Below, in pieces: positions 1 to 10,257 of a stretch of 64,000 nucleotides of DNA. The notes under the pieces were generated by a model, which was not told the origin of the DNA, did not search any database, and saw only the letters and a list, made by a program, of their open reading frames with translations. The position numbers and the translations under genes were made by a program. Each line of letters begins with the position of its first letter. The first letter of the stretch is position 1. Origin of the DNA: Clarkia xantiana subsp. parviflora (taxonomy: Eukaryota; Streptophyta; Magnoliopsida; Myrtales; Onagraceae); NCBI GenBank assembly GCA_036873135.1, contig JAPTYO010000001.1, forward strand, positions 48,657,774 through 48,721,773, in the 5' to 3' direction.

Positions 1-38
1 TGGAAGTCAACGGGTTCAAATTGGGCGTATATCCATCA
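1..38 (+). repeat. LTR-end-like repeat, copy 1 (cut by window edge)
   Basis: About 29 bases ending in ATATCCATCA recur at 1242-1270 in the same orientation. The shared segment stops abruptly at CA in both places, as LTR ends do. No primer-binding site is visible right after it, so the link to an LTR element is only inferred. Confidence 0.35.
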
Positions 39-598
39 ACTATACTTTAGTTTTCCAAATTAAATGGAATAGATGCAAGAATGACAAAATTTAATCTATA
101 AAAGAATACTAAAAATAAAATATTTAATTTATATCTAATATATGTTTTAGTTTAATAAAAGTAAATATATCACAATAATATTTAAAATATATAAACCATG
201 GTTGCTATTTAAAAATATAATATGTGTATAAGGTATACAATCAAACTTATTTTGTCATCGTTGCACATCAACTTTATATGTAATATATGCACACATAACA
301 CAAATATACATCTATATATAATATATAAGAGTTAAAATTATATAATTATGATATTATAATTCATTCAAGAGATAATTTATTTAGCGCGTAGATATAATTG
401 TATTACAAATAATACATTATTACTTAATATTGAAAGTAAATTCCAAGTTTGGAATCAAACTAAAAAATATCATCAATTTTTGATTGATTTATAGCTATAA
501 TTTTATATTAATTTGACATTATAATTTTTTAAAAAAAATTAAAATGCCTTTCCGATATCAATTTGTTTACCTTATACATCTATTTTAATTATTACTAC
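39..598. other. AT-rich intergenic DNA
   Basis: Very AT-rich sequence with no plausible coding frame, RNA gene or clear repeat. I see nothing functional in it. Confidence 0.6.
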
Positions 599-1270
599 TG
601 TTAAGACGTGTTCCTCGGGTTGGTGAGTCTCTAATTCGAGTGACACCTCTTTCGGGTATTTCGCTCTTTTTCTTGATCCGCTTAGCTTGATTCTCTGATC
701 CTTAGCTCACTCCTTGTAGACCTGCATAAGGGGCAGTACTGAGCACGGAGAGGGGGTGGTGCTCAGTGAACCCTCTCTGATACCTAAGTGAGTTCGGGTT
801 CTAGAGAGAGAAAATACTTAGAGAGAGGACAGAGCTAAACGTGCAAAGATGTAAATTTGTCCAAATGAATAGAACTTGCGAAGTATATATAGGCTACGAG
901 GGGATTAAGGTGGCTTAATGACACTGTTAATATCTAAACGTACTTCATTAACACATAACAGCGATATTAAAACCTTTAAAGACACGGAGAAGTGGGTGAA
1001 AAATTCTAAGTATGAGTCGGGTAAAATGGATGTCGGGATCCTTGGGGTCGGACAAAAAGTTCGACCTCTAAGGCCTTGGATTGGTCTGCTTGCCCGATCT
1101 CACCTAGGTGGGACCAACGGACCGGTCCGGACGAATATTTTGCCTCGTCCGGGCCGTTCATGTTGCGAGTGAAGTGTTTGGATCCAACTTTCGATTTATA
1201 ATCCTAAGCGGGGCGATTAAAATAAGACAATCTGAAAGGAGACGGGTTCAAATTGGGCGTATATCCATCA
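599..1270 (+). mobile_element. Possible solo LTR, unclassified
   Basis: The stretch is richer in GC than its surroundings, starts with TG and ends with CA. It holds a TATATATA box near 884-891, about where an LTR promoter would sit, and its last 29 bases are repeated at 1-38. The short reading frames inside are not similar to any protein I recognise. No matching 5-bp target duplication is visible at these limits, so the boundaries and the LTR call are tentative. Confidence 0.35.
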
Positions 1271-1737
1271 CGTGCCCTCGAGTCAACCAATGGTCTAACC
1301 TTTGATTGACTACATTTTACGATGGGATGATACGCGCAATTTGTAACTGTGTTATTACCTCTTGACGAATCTTTTGCTTGTCTGTAGGCGCCTTTTCCGG
1401 ACCTTATCCTCAATTTCTCAAAACAGAGGAAAAATAAACGTTAGAGCAAAAGGGGACGTGCTTAGTCACGTGTCCGAAAAATGTGGATATAAAAATCTGA
1501 TCCTCTTTTATATGCATTTTAAAAATACGTATATGCATGGGGATGCAATGCAATCATGGATATGGACCAATGCGATCCCACTTCTATCGCTCACGATTTG
1601 AGGTTTTTTCCGGCCAAGCTAAGCGAACAACCAGCGCATGCACTGACACCGTCAACGTAGCTCCACCAGCAGCCTAGTATAGTCAAGATGTCGGCCTATT
1701 AAATCCAATTTTACTCGAATCCTCATATGTCTGACGC
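1271..1737. other. Intergenic DNA
   Basis: No gene or repeat recognised. Several CACGTG-like and CACGTG-core motifs occur but nothing ties them to a promoter. Confidence 0.5.
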
Positions 1738-2477
1738 GGTATGTGTAGGGATGGCAACGGGGCGGGTCGGGGCGGGTTTCCATAGCCCCGGACCCGCCCC
1801 GCGGGTCAGCAAACCAGACCCGGACACATGTACCTCGCGAGGCGGGTCAGTTGGGGTGAAAAAATCCCGCGGGTTGACTCGCGGGGCCCCGACCCGACCT
1901 GCCATATGAACAACATACCACAACGTTGAATCTGAATGGTAGATCTGAACTAGAGCGGCGCAGGAGTCTGGACGTTGTAGGTGGTCGTGGACGAGACGGC
2001 TAGGTCGAAGGCGAGCACGAGGGCGAGGTCCAGTCCGTGCCATCTGGGTCGAGGTCTGGTCACGACTAGGTCGAGGTCTGGTCACGACTAGGTCGAGGCG
2101 AGGTTGAGGGCGAGCACGAGATGAGTTGGTGAGGTCTTGTCCGTCCGTCTGGGTGGAGCGCGAGGTGAGGACTGAGGTCTACCATGAGTGCCATCTCCGT
2201 CTTCTTTGAGTGAAGAAACTGAGAAGATTTTGGCGACCCTTTGGCACTTTGCTGGGAAGAAATAAGCAGCTGCGCAGACAACCTCAGCAGTCACTCTCAA
2301 ACCTTATTACAAGGTATGAAAGTAAGTCACTTCGGGGCGGGTCTACGGGCCCCGTGACCCTAAACCCGGCCCCGCACAGCTCCCGCCCCGAACCCGACCC
2401 GTGCCCCGCGGGTCGGCGGGTCAACGGGGCAAAATCGGGTCGGGGCCCCGAGACCCGTTGCCATCCCTAGGTATGTG
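1738..2477. mobile_element. Non-autonomous hAT transposon (MITE) with 8-bp TSD
   Basis: The element proper spans 1746-2469 (724 bp). It has 16-bp terminal inverted repeats, TAGGGATGGCAACGGG at the left and its reverse complement at the right. It is bounded by a perfect 8-bp target duplication, GGTATGTG, at 1738-1745 and 2470-2477. An 8-bp duplication and TAGGG-type ends are the hallmark of the hAT superfamily. The subterminal regions are very GC-rich, built of repeated GGGCGGGTC-like words that can fold on each other. No transposase is encoded; the internal reading frames are low-complexity shadows. Confidence 0.93.
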
Positions 2478-2688
2478 GGAAAGGCGAAACAATATATTTT
2501 AATCAAGCAACCACGAAATGACACCTCTAAAGATTTCGAATTTGAAACTTCAAAGACAAACACATGAGAGTAAGCGTTATTAATCCCTAAACCACCCCTA
2601 CATGTTGATAAAACTAATGTTTTTTTTTTTTTTAATCTTTTGTTGGATTTAGAGCTGCTATTCACCGTTTTGTTCCTAATATTTTCTT

Positions 2689-2720
<32 letters not shown>

Positions 2721-2787
2721 TGTATTTTATGGGAAAAAAGTATATGCCTTTGTTAATTATATACAACTGTTAAAATAAAACATTAAT
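2478..2787. other. Intergenic spacer with long poly-A tract
   Basis: Contains an A-homopolymer of about 28 bases at 2693-2720 and a shorter T-run near 2621. No gene seen. It forms the 5' flank of the tRNA-Ser gene. Confidence 0.6.
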
Positions 2788-2869
2788 GTGGACGTGCCGG
2801 AGTGGTTATCGGGCATGACTAGAAATCATGTGGGCTCTGCCCGCGCAGGTTCGAATCCTGCCGTCCACG
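2788..2869 (+). tRNA. tRNA-Ser (AGA)
   Basis: A complete class II cloverleaf of 82 nt. The acceptor stem GTGGACG pairs with CGTCCAC, with G as discriminator base, the serine type. The anticodon stem CATGA/TCATG encloses the loop CTAGAAA, giving anticodon AGA. A variable arm (GGGC...GCCC) and a T arm with GGTTCGAATCC follow. No intron. A T-run directly after the gene (2870-2873) can serve as the RNA polymerase III terminator. Confidence 0.97.
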
Positions 2870-3087
2870 TTTTATGTGATATATATTTTTTCATTGCTTT
2901 ATGGGCCATTCCCTGGCATCCTATACTTAATAATGGGCCTAATATTTTAATGGCCCTCACTAGTCTTCTGCTTGAATGTTCGGATATTCATTCCCCTTCA
3001 CCCTCACCGGCGCCGCAATAGGGGTTTCTCTTCTCAAGCACTAGTCTCCTTCTCCCACCGCTCCATTGTTCGTTCCGGCGCAGAGAG

Positions 3088-3217
3088 GTTAGTCACAAGT
3101 AGCATCCGTTTTTCTGCATCCTTCTATTTCTTTCATTTTCCCGATTCATTGTCCGATTTGATGAATCTAAATCCAGTTTGTGATTCAATGTCCGATCTAA
3201 TCCGATTTTAATTTCAG
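3088..3217 (+). other. Probable 5'-UTR intron of the L6 gene
   Basis: A GTTAGT donor at 3088 and a pyrimidine-rich tract ending in ATTTCAG at 3217 bracket a T-rich segment just upstream of the L6 start codon. Leader introns of this kind are common in plant ribosomal-protein genes. This is inferred from splice signals only. Confidence 0.5.
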
Positions 3218-3237
3218 ATTGATTGGAACCTCGATCA

Positions 3238-3558
3238 ATGTCTTCTCCAGTGGAAGCCAAGTTTTTCCGATTTCTGAAGATCGTCGGTGTCGGATACAAA
3301 GCTAGGGCGGAAGCAGCTGGGAGGCTTCTGTATCTGAAATTAGGGTACAGCCACGAGGTAGAGCTGTCAGTGCCGCCGGCGGTGCGTGTTTTCTGCTTCA
3401 AGAACAATGTGGTGTGCTGCACTGGGATTGACAAGCACAGGGTGCACCAGTTTGCAGCAACTGTACGGAGCTGCAAACCTCCGGAGGTGTACAAAGGTAA
3501 GGGCATCATGTACGTGGATGAAGTGATCAAGAAGAAACAAGGCAAGAAGTCTAAGTAG
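3238..3558 (+). CDS. Mitochondrial 50S ribosomal protein L6 (nuclear-encoded)
   Basis: A 106-residue protein of the bacterial-type L6 (uL6) family in the short form found in plant mitochondria, where it is part of the large ribosomal subunit. The coding region is one uninterrupted exon. The L6 core runs over nearly the whole chain, with the conserved C-terminal motif around residues 85-96 (PEVYKGKGIMYVDE) and a lysine-rich tail that would contact rRNA. The length fits the plant mitochondrial protein and is about half a full bacterial L6, which has two repeats. I chose the ATG at 3238 because the longer frame begins only with TTG at 3223. No obvious long cleavable targeting peptide is visible, as in relatives. 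Confidence in the family is high; the mitochondrial location is from family knowledge. Confidence 0.93.
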   Translation: MSSPVEAKFFRFLKIVGVGYKARAEAAGRLLYLKLGYSHEVELSVPPAVRVFCFKNNVVCCTGIDKHRVHQFAATVRSCKPPEVYKGKGIMYVDEVIKKKQGKKSK

Positions 3559-4814
3559 TGATCATGAATTTGGTAGGTATTTGATATTTCTTTGCTTGTT
3601 CAATTGTGTTCAAGATTTGCCCAGAAAATAAACAAGAAATGTGTGAGATGTATCAGTTTGAGCTTGTTGGGGATGATTCATGCGTCTGTTCTTAGTTGGT
3701 TGTAATGTAATATTTTGACATGTAGAATGAATTTTGAAATTATTTGGTTAGGGAAAGAGTGAGTCTACTTAATTTGATAGATCAAAGTATCAAACTACTT
3801 GGAATGAGGTGATGCCACATTATAAACAATTATGTTTTTAGTTGGATTGTTAATTTGCTGCTCAGTTTAGGGTTTTGATCTCACTTCAATTGTCAGGAAG
3901 ACCGTTCATAGGTATCTGAAAATTTGAAATTTGTTGTGATCTGGTGCAACTTATCTGGATATTACCCGTTCGAATAATACAAACCTTTTGGTATTTTTGT
4001 CGATCAATTTAATGCTTGATTAGGAATCAAGTTTTTAATTAAACAATATACATTAGATTAGGAATCAGTAAAGTTTTATTTGAAGGAGAGGACTACAAAT
4101 CGTGACTCGCGCAAGCTCGTATATATTTATTTATAATTTGGATAGAACTTCTTAATGATTTGTCAAAATGGAGTTATGTAATTTGTCCATGTCATTTTTT
4201 TTATCTCTAAAGATGTGGTAATTCCAAGTGTAAAATTATATGTAGTTAGATTCTAATACCCATAAATTAATTTGATCGTTAGCATGTAATACCCATAAAT
4301 TAATTTGATCGTTAGCAACCCATGAAAGAATAAATAAATAAAATATATTAAAATATGTAACAGTAAAACATAACCTAACATTTATCATTTTGTTAATATT
4401 TTTCAATCTTGGCATTCTTTAATCTATAATGTCCTTTTTTATTACAAAGAATTTTATAAGAATCTTAATCATACAATATTTTTTTTAAGTAAATATGCAT
4501 AGATATGTCATAAATTACATATGGAAAATTGTAACATAATGGTGTAAATTGTAATGTATATATTTTTTATTCTTTTTATAAAAAGAATATATATGTTACA
4601 TTCACACTCAATACTTTATAAATAATTTTGAAATTATATATATATATATCGGATTTTCTGAAGAAAAAAATGAATGATTTTTTTTCTTTGATAATTTTAT
4701 AATTTAAATACATCTAAAATAGAAATTTTATCAATTATACACTTCGTAATAAATAATATACATATATAATTTCTTAAGATATTGATGTAGCGTGATGGGG
4801 ATAGATGGGGTAGA
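3559..4814. other. L6 3' flank and AT-rich intergenic DNA
   Basis: The first few hundred bases contain TGTAATGTAATATT-like polyadenylation-type signals near 3700. Beyond that the sequence is AT-rich with homopolymer runs, and I see no gene. Confidence 0.55.
4254..4317. repeat. Tandem duplication of a 31-bp unit
   Basis: Two identical 31-bp copies (4254-4284 and 4287-4317), beginning TAATACCCATAAATTAATTT, are separated by two bases. The first words resemble the start of the TRIM LTRs described nearby, but the rest does not match. Confidence 0.85.
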
Positions 4815-5222
4815 ATGCACAAAAACTTGTTGATTCCGCATAATATCGAGAATTCGACGTGATATTGATGAAAAGCCATGATTTTATTTATAATTCAATC
4901 AATAACTAATAAATGAATGTCAACGACCACTAAACATAGCTTAAATACTGGAAAAAAAAAACCTTAACCCTAGCACAAATTTGAAAATTAACAACTAAGT
5001 AAAAAAAAAATCGATAAATAGCAAAAAAGACCCAAATAAACATAAAACTCTGATTTTGACCCCCTAAAGGAATTTGGCCAAAAAACATCAAACATAATTG
5101 CATAGCAATATTTATTGCTCAAATCGCCGTTTCCGCATGAAAAACTCTATTTTCACGCCAAAATCCAACACTTCACCTACATCATTCTCTCCGGGGAAGA
5201 GAAGATTCGTCCTCGAATCTGG
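4815..5222 (-). repeat. Old dispersed repeat, copy 1 (possible LTR end)
   Basis: About 400 bp that align in the same orientation with 6160-6493, with many substitutions and small indels. Landmarks shared by both are a TTGATTCCGCA word, a run around TTCAATCAATAA, and a closing ATTCGTCCTCGAAT-like block. Read on the minus strand, the unit would start with TGT near a GAATGATG/GAGCGAAG purine-rich segment, as an LTR after a polypurine tract would. This suggests a decayed LTR retroelement, but I cannot find its pol gene. Confidence 0.5.
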
Positions 5223-5529
5223 ATACGAATCCGGATGCCACGAAAGAGAAACCCACGATAGCGTATCGTGATCTTGTTAATAGCTCGACTGTCAGCACGC
5301 ATACACCTAATTAGCTGCTTTCGAATCTGGTGGGAGGGATGATTTTTTTTCCCAGCCACATTAACTTTAGGTACCGGATTTGGCATGGCTAAATATTGTG
5401 TAGTCTTTGAAAACATATTATTTGGTGCTTCTTTCATCACTTTCGGATTCTCGAGTTTCTTTGAAATCAATTTATGTTTGTATTTGAACTTAGGGATTTG
5501 GTATTCTCCATTAGAGGCCTTTGATCATG
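5223..5529. other. Spacer between old repeat and TRIM
   Basis: Part of a minus-strand open frame of 97 codons overlaps here, but it has no recognisable domain. No gene is called. Confidence 0.5.
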
Positions 5530-6051
5530 TGTAGTACCCATGAATTTGTACCACATTAGTTAGAATAAGAAAATTTGGAGCCTTAATATGCAATGTATGT
5601 ACTATTCAAGCTCAACATGAAATCCTCATTTTCAGGGCCCAAGTGAGGACAACGGGCACCTCTGTTAGGCTGGGTTGGGCTTAGTGGGAACAGTCGCTCG
5701 TGTTTAAGGGCATGACATAATGGTATTAGAGTCGACCCGGGACCGTGATCAGGCTCGCGGAGCAAGGGCTATTGACCCTCGGAGTTTCGATCACTTACCG
5801 AGAGACAAACAACTCTGGTCTTGGCCGCGACGAGGACGTCACGCGCACTAAGGGGGTTAGATTGTAATACCCATAAATTTGTACCACATTGGTTAGAATA
5901 AGAATATTTGGAGCCTTAATAAGCAAGAGATGTACTACTCAAACCCAACAGGAATTCCACATTTCAGGGCCTAAGTGAGGACAACGGGTTCTGTTAGGTT
6001 GGGTTGGTCTTATTGGAGACAGTCGCTCGGGCTTAGGAGCGTGACATCATG
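5525..6051 (+). mobile_element. Complete TRIM (miniature LTR retrotransposon)
   Basis: The element proper is 5530-6046 (517 bp). Two LTRs of 188 and 184 bp (5530-5717 and 5863-6046) begin with TGTA(A/G)TACCC and end in GTGACA or ATGACA. Right after the left LTR is TGGTATTAGAG (5721), a near match to the initiator tRNA-Met primer-binding site. A polypurine tract (AAGGGGGTTAGA) lies directly before the right LTR. The internal part is only 145 bp and encodes nothing. A perfect 5-bp target duplication, TCATG, flanks it (5525-5529, 6047-6051). Such an element depends on another element for its proteins. LTR divergence shows it is not new. Confidence 0.93.
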
Positions 6052-6159
6052 GCCGTCAAGAGCTGCGATCTTCGATTGAGCAGCAGCAAGATCCTCGCCG
6101 AACTTCTTGTTTTCAGACTCGAATTTGACACCGGTATCACCAGCGACGTAAACCTTGTA

Positions 6160-6493
6160 AACTCGTTGATTCCGCAGAATACCGAGAATCGACACGATAT
6201 TGAGGAAAAACCTCGATTTTCTTATAATTCAATCAATAATGAACGTCAACGAGGACTAAATATAGCTTAAATATTAAAAACAAAACTCCAACCCTAAGAC
6301 AAATCTGAAATTAACAATAAGTCTAAACAAAACGACAAATTGCAAAAAAGATTCAAAGAAACATAAAACTGCAAACAATAGATATTGCTCAGACTTCAAT
6401 TTATGCATGAAAATGTGTATTCACACGCTAAAATCTGACACTTCGCTCATATTAATCTCTCTAGCAAATAGAGGATTCGTTCTTGAATTTAGG
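6160..6493 (-). repeat. Old dispersed repeat, copy 2
   Basis: Diverged direct copy of 4815-5222; see there. Immediately to its left (6052-6159) a minus-strand frame reads a hydrophilic peptide with a run like KFESENKKFGEDLAAAQSK. I do not recognise it and do not call it a gene. Confidence 0.5.
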
Positions 6494-9400
6494 TCGGGTC
6501 CTCTTCGGATCCATATACAGACGTGAAGGGGAGGGTCAGAATTGAGCTAAGTTGATAACAAAATAGTTTCAAATAAAATTAAATTAAATTAACCAATTAC
6601 CCCAGAACTGATGTTGATAGCTTGGCAAAATATTAGAGCACATTTAAACTTCCAAATCACTTATGGGCCTTTCATAGGCCGGCCAGTATCTTGCCGTTAG
6701 TTTTGTTTATGCAAGGGTCCATCAGCTTCAGATCCTGCTTTTCATCCTTCTTTTCAAAATTTCTATAATTATTTTAATTCTACTCTGCTATACATAATAT
6801 GAAAATTTCATAATTGATTATCTCTTTTAGATTTTATTTATCTAATTTAATATTTTGTTGAAAATAGTATAATTTGTTACATTTCGATTTTATATTCAAT
6901 ATTGTGTGATTTCTAATTCTTTTAGAATTATTTACATGTTTTATGAATAATATATAACTAATTTTTAATTAATTTATTTGTAATAATAATTTAATTTATA
7001 TGGATGTTACGTGGCTCATTTAAAATGTTTAGTTCAACAGTTATAAGTTAAATAAACTTGTTAGTAACTTGTGTAGAATGTCACGATGTGTATGGGATTT
7101 TACTTAAATAAATACTTAGGTTAGTATTATATTAAAATATAATAAATGTATAAAAATAATAATTTAGTGTTCCTAAATGATATATGAATTTTCATAATGT
7201 CTTTTACGAAGAAAAATAATAGGAACATGTACCTGATAATTTTTAAAATTAATTTTGAACTTCAAAATTACTAATTTCGTCATATGTATTTACATAATTA
7301 AATCAATGAGTATTATATATTATTTTTAAAAATGTATAGATGAAAAATTACATATTGTATCAATAAAAAAAAAAGTATATTTGCGCTCTGTATTAGTGAG
7401 TAGTTTAATTTTTAATTAAAATGTACAACTATCGAAATAAACTATCTTAATTAAACTGTGCAATTCATATATACATCATCCTTGTCAATAATTTGATTAG
7501 ATGGATTCGGAAAATGATTGATACGAGATATCTATCTATGCCATGGAAGGGAGTTGGTTTCTTGTGGACAGGGATTGGTCAAATTGAACCCTTGAACAAG
7601 GGACATCTGTCTCTTTCACTTCAGAAAGTGGGGCAAATCATTTGCTACATGAAGAAAGCAAGCATATGATAGTCAGAGAACTAACTTCTATTTTTATGGC
7701 AAAAAGACCTCATTTTTTATATTTATATTATTTATCCCAATATATGTGTATAATAAAACAGACAATAATGCCAGACATCAAATATCTTAAAACCATATAA
7801 TATCCTTAAAACGGTTCCACACTTCATCTTTAATAAGATATTTTAAATTTAATTATTATTAAATTTTGAAAATATAAAAATAATCATAAAATAGACTACA
7901 TATGTTGTCATTCTGAATGGTATATATATATCCTATCCTAAGCTATAAATGTAAACACATAATAAATAGTACGTACGTAAGTAGTAATGTTTTTTGGGTT
8001 GAGTTATTTACAATTATGGTTTAAAGTAAATAGAATTTCACTTTGTTGTAGCAAGACTTGCCAACAATTTAAAGTAGCAACACACAATAAAGAAGGCTTA
8101 AGCTAGCTGAGCTATTCGATTGGGCATATGTTTGCGAATAGGAACACCTCTTTGGTCAAACAAAAGAAAAAAAAGGTTTTCGAACAGAGGGACAGATTGC
8201 TTGTACATCCTTCTATACTAGACTAGAGTCTAGAACGCCTACAAAATCTGATTCACTTATAAAGTTTATTCCTTATCTTTGATCATGCCATCATTGATCC
8301 TATATATTACTATTATTACCCCAACTACATACATAATATACGTACGTATATATAATACAAAGCCATGCACGCAAAATATCAACAATCATCAAAGTTTTTG
8401 CATTCATTACTACCTATTAAGTGTAGGTTTATATATCTCTTAATTATTGGTGCTATAACATAGTAATTTGGATTCAGATCATCTGCCCCACTCTTACTTA
8501 TTTAAACTGTGGCTCATCATTGAGATTTTGACACGTATATTGGTGTAACTAATTTTGTTGTTTTTTTCTTCTAAAAAACCTATTGAAATTGGTGAATTCT
8601 AAAATGAAAATATTAAATTTAAGAACATGTGTTAAGATCTTAAAGGTGATGCACGATCTGAGGTATAAATAGTTGGATATGTGATCTGAATCCTATTATG
8701 GTTGACAAGTAGTGATTGTTCATAAAAAAAAAAAAAAATTTACAACATCAAGGAGAAACTATATTAAAAACGAAGTATTGTACATATACAAACACACGAA
8801 TTCATTAGAGGAAAAATGGTAGCTGAGCCTTCAACATTTTATAGTACATATTTTTTTATTCTTAAAAGTGTAATATTTTTCAATCTAGCCCAAATTGTGT
8901 TTTCATAAATACAAATTTTAGATCGGTCTATGGATGTATTATTTGGATTGTACATAATAGTTTAGATGATGGATATATAATGATATATAGATGTTTTTTT
9001 TTTTCTGGTCCTCCAGGTTTTCTCTTATCCTATTTTAACCCACTTTTACCTTTTATTTTCGTTTTTTTTAAGATTTGAGAACTTGAATTGTTGCTTTGCT
9101 TTAATGGGGGAAGAAAAAGGGTTCCTGCCTAATTCCCAACACAATCCCTAGAGACCAATCCCCGAACCCACTTATACTGTACATCATATATCAAGGGAAA
9201 AAGGTGAATAGACAGGGACAACACCACTTCCAGCTCTCTAGTCTAGGCCTTTTTTACTTTATTATCATTATTATATTTCAATATTTGCGTGTTTTTTTTC
9301 TTTTGCAACATACATTTGTAATTTTGTATTCGTATTATATCAAGTTAAGAGAGAGAAAGAAAGCAAACAACAGAGATATTGAGAGAGAAAGTGTCTCAAA

Positions 9401-10073
9401 ATCTATATTTCTCACCATCATATATCTAATATAAATAAATATAGACCGGGCCAATATATTATAATATTATATGTATATATATATATATATGATGAGCCAC
9501 AATATTCATATGCACGTTATAGAATATTCTCATACAGTCCCAGCTAGCCTGACAAATACGAATCTTGATCTAAAAAGTGCAACCCTGCTTCTTAACCCTA
9601 TTTTGTTCTACTTCTAACTAATAGTGTTTCGATGGGTTGCTACACAAATTAAAAGTACTGTGAATCTTACAAAAGAACTATTTATTATTCTACATGGTAT
9701 ACATCTTAAATTATACCGATCGACACCCGGTAACTAACTTAAAAATCTAGAGTATAATCCGTATATAAGTAATAAAGCTCATATTCAGTCCTTAAAGGCT
9801 AAGATAATAGTTTTTGAGTCCTTTTTCTAGTAAATGTGAGACAAACTGTATGTGTCATACTATAAATCTATAATACAGACCTTCTCATATATGGTAAACT
9901 AACCAGTCAGCTAGTGTTAAACTTTAATTACTCGAAACTATAATACTAGCTAGTTGAACTTTTTATTGAACCAAATAGATATCCAGCTTTTTGACATTTT
10001 GTGATTGAGCAACTATCTACCTAGCTTCTTCCATTTCGACTTCAAAATTTAATGAAATTTGTCAATGTGCTCA
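6494..10073. other. Gene desert, AT-rich
   Basis: About 3.6 kb without a convincing coding frame on either strand. It is dominated by A/T runs and TA repeats. A few islands with higher complexity, about 7500-7680, 8090-8260 and 9060-9240, stand out from the background and are not obviously repetitive. They could be regulatory or decayed repeats. Confidence 0.5.
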
Positions 10074-10257
10074 TGTAATACCCCATAAGTTTGTACCACA
10101 TCGGTTAAAATAAGGAGATTTAGAGCTTTAATAAGCTAGAGGGGTACTACTCAAGTCCAACGGAAATTCCTCCTTTTCTAGGCCCAAGTGAGGACAACAG
10201 GTTTAGTTAGACTGGGTTTTGCTAGTAGGGACAATCGCTCAGACTTGGGGCGTGACA
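10074..10257 (+). mobile_element. Solo LTR of the TRIM family
   Basis: A 184-bp copy of the LTR at 5863-6046, again starting TGTAATACCC and ending GCGTGACA. It has no partner LTR, primer site or internal part next to it. The flanks GCTCA (10069-10073) and GCTCC (10258-10262) match at 4 of 5 bases, as expected for an aged target duplication. It is best explained by recombination between the two LTRs of a former element. Confidence 0.85.

Noticed and set aside
6010..6195. Minus-strand frame with a KFESENKKFGEDLAAAQSK-like peptide
   Set aside because: It starts inside an old repeat and runs into the TRIM LTR, so at most it is a remnant; no family recognised.
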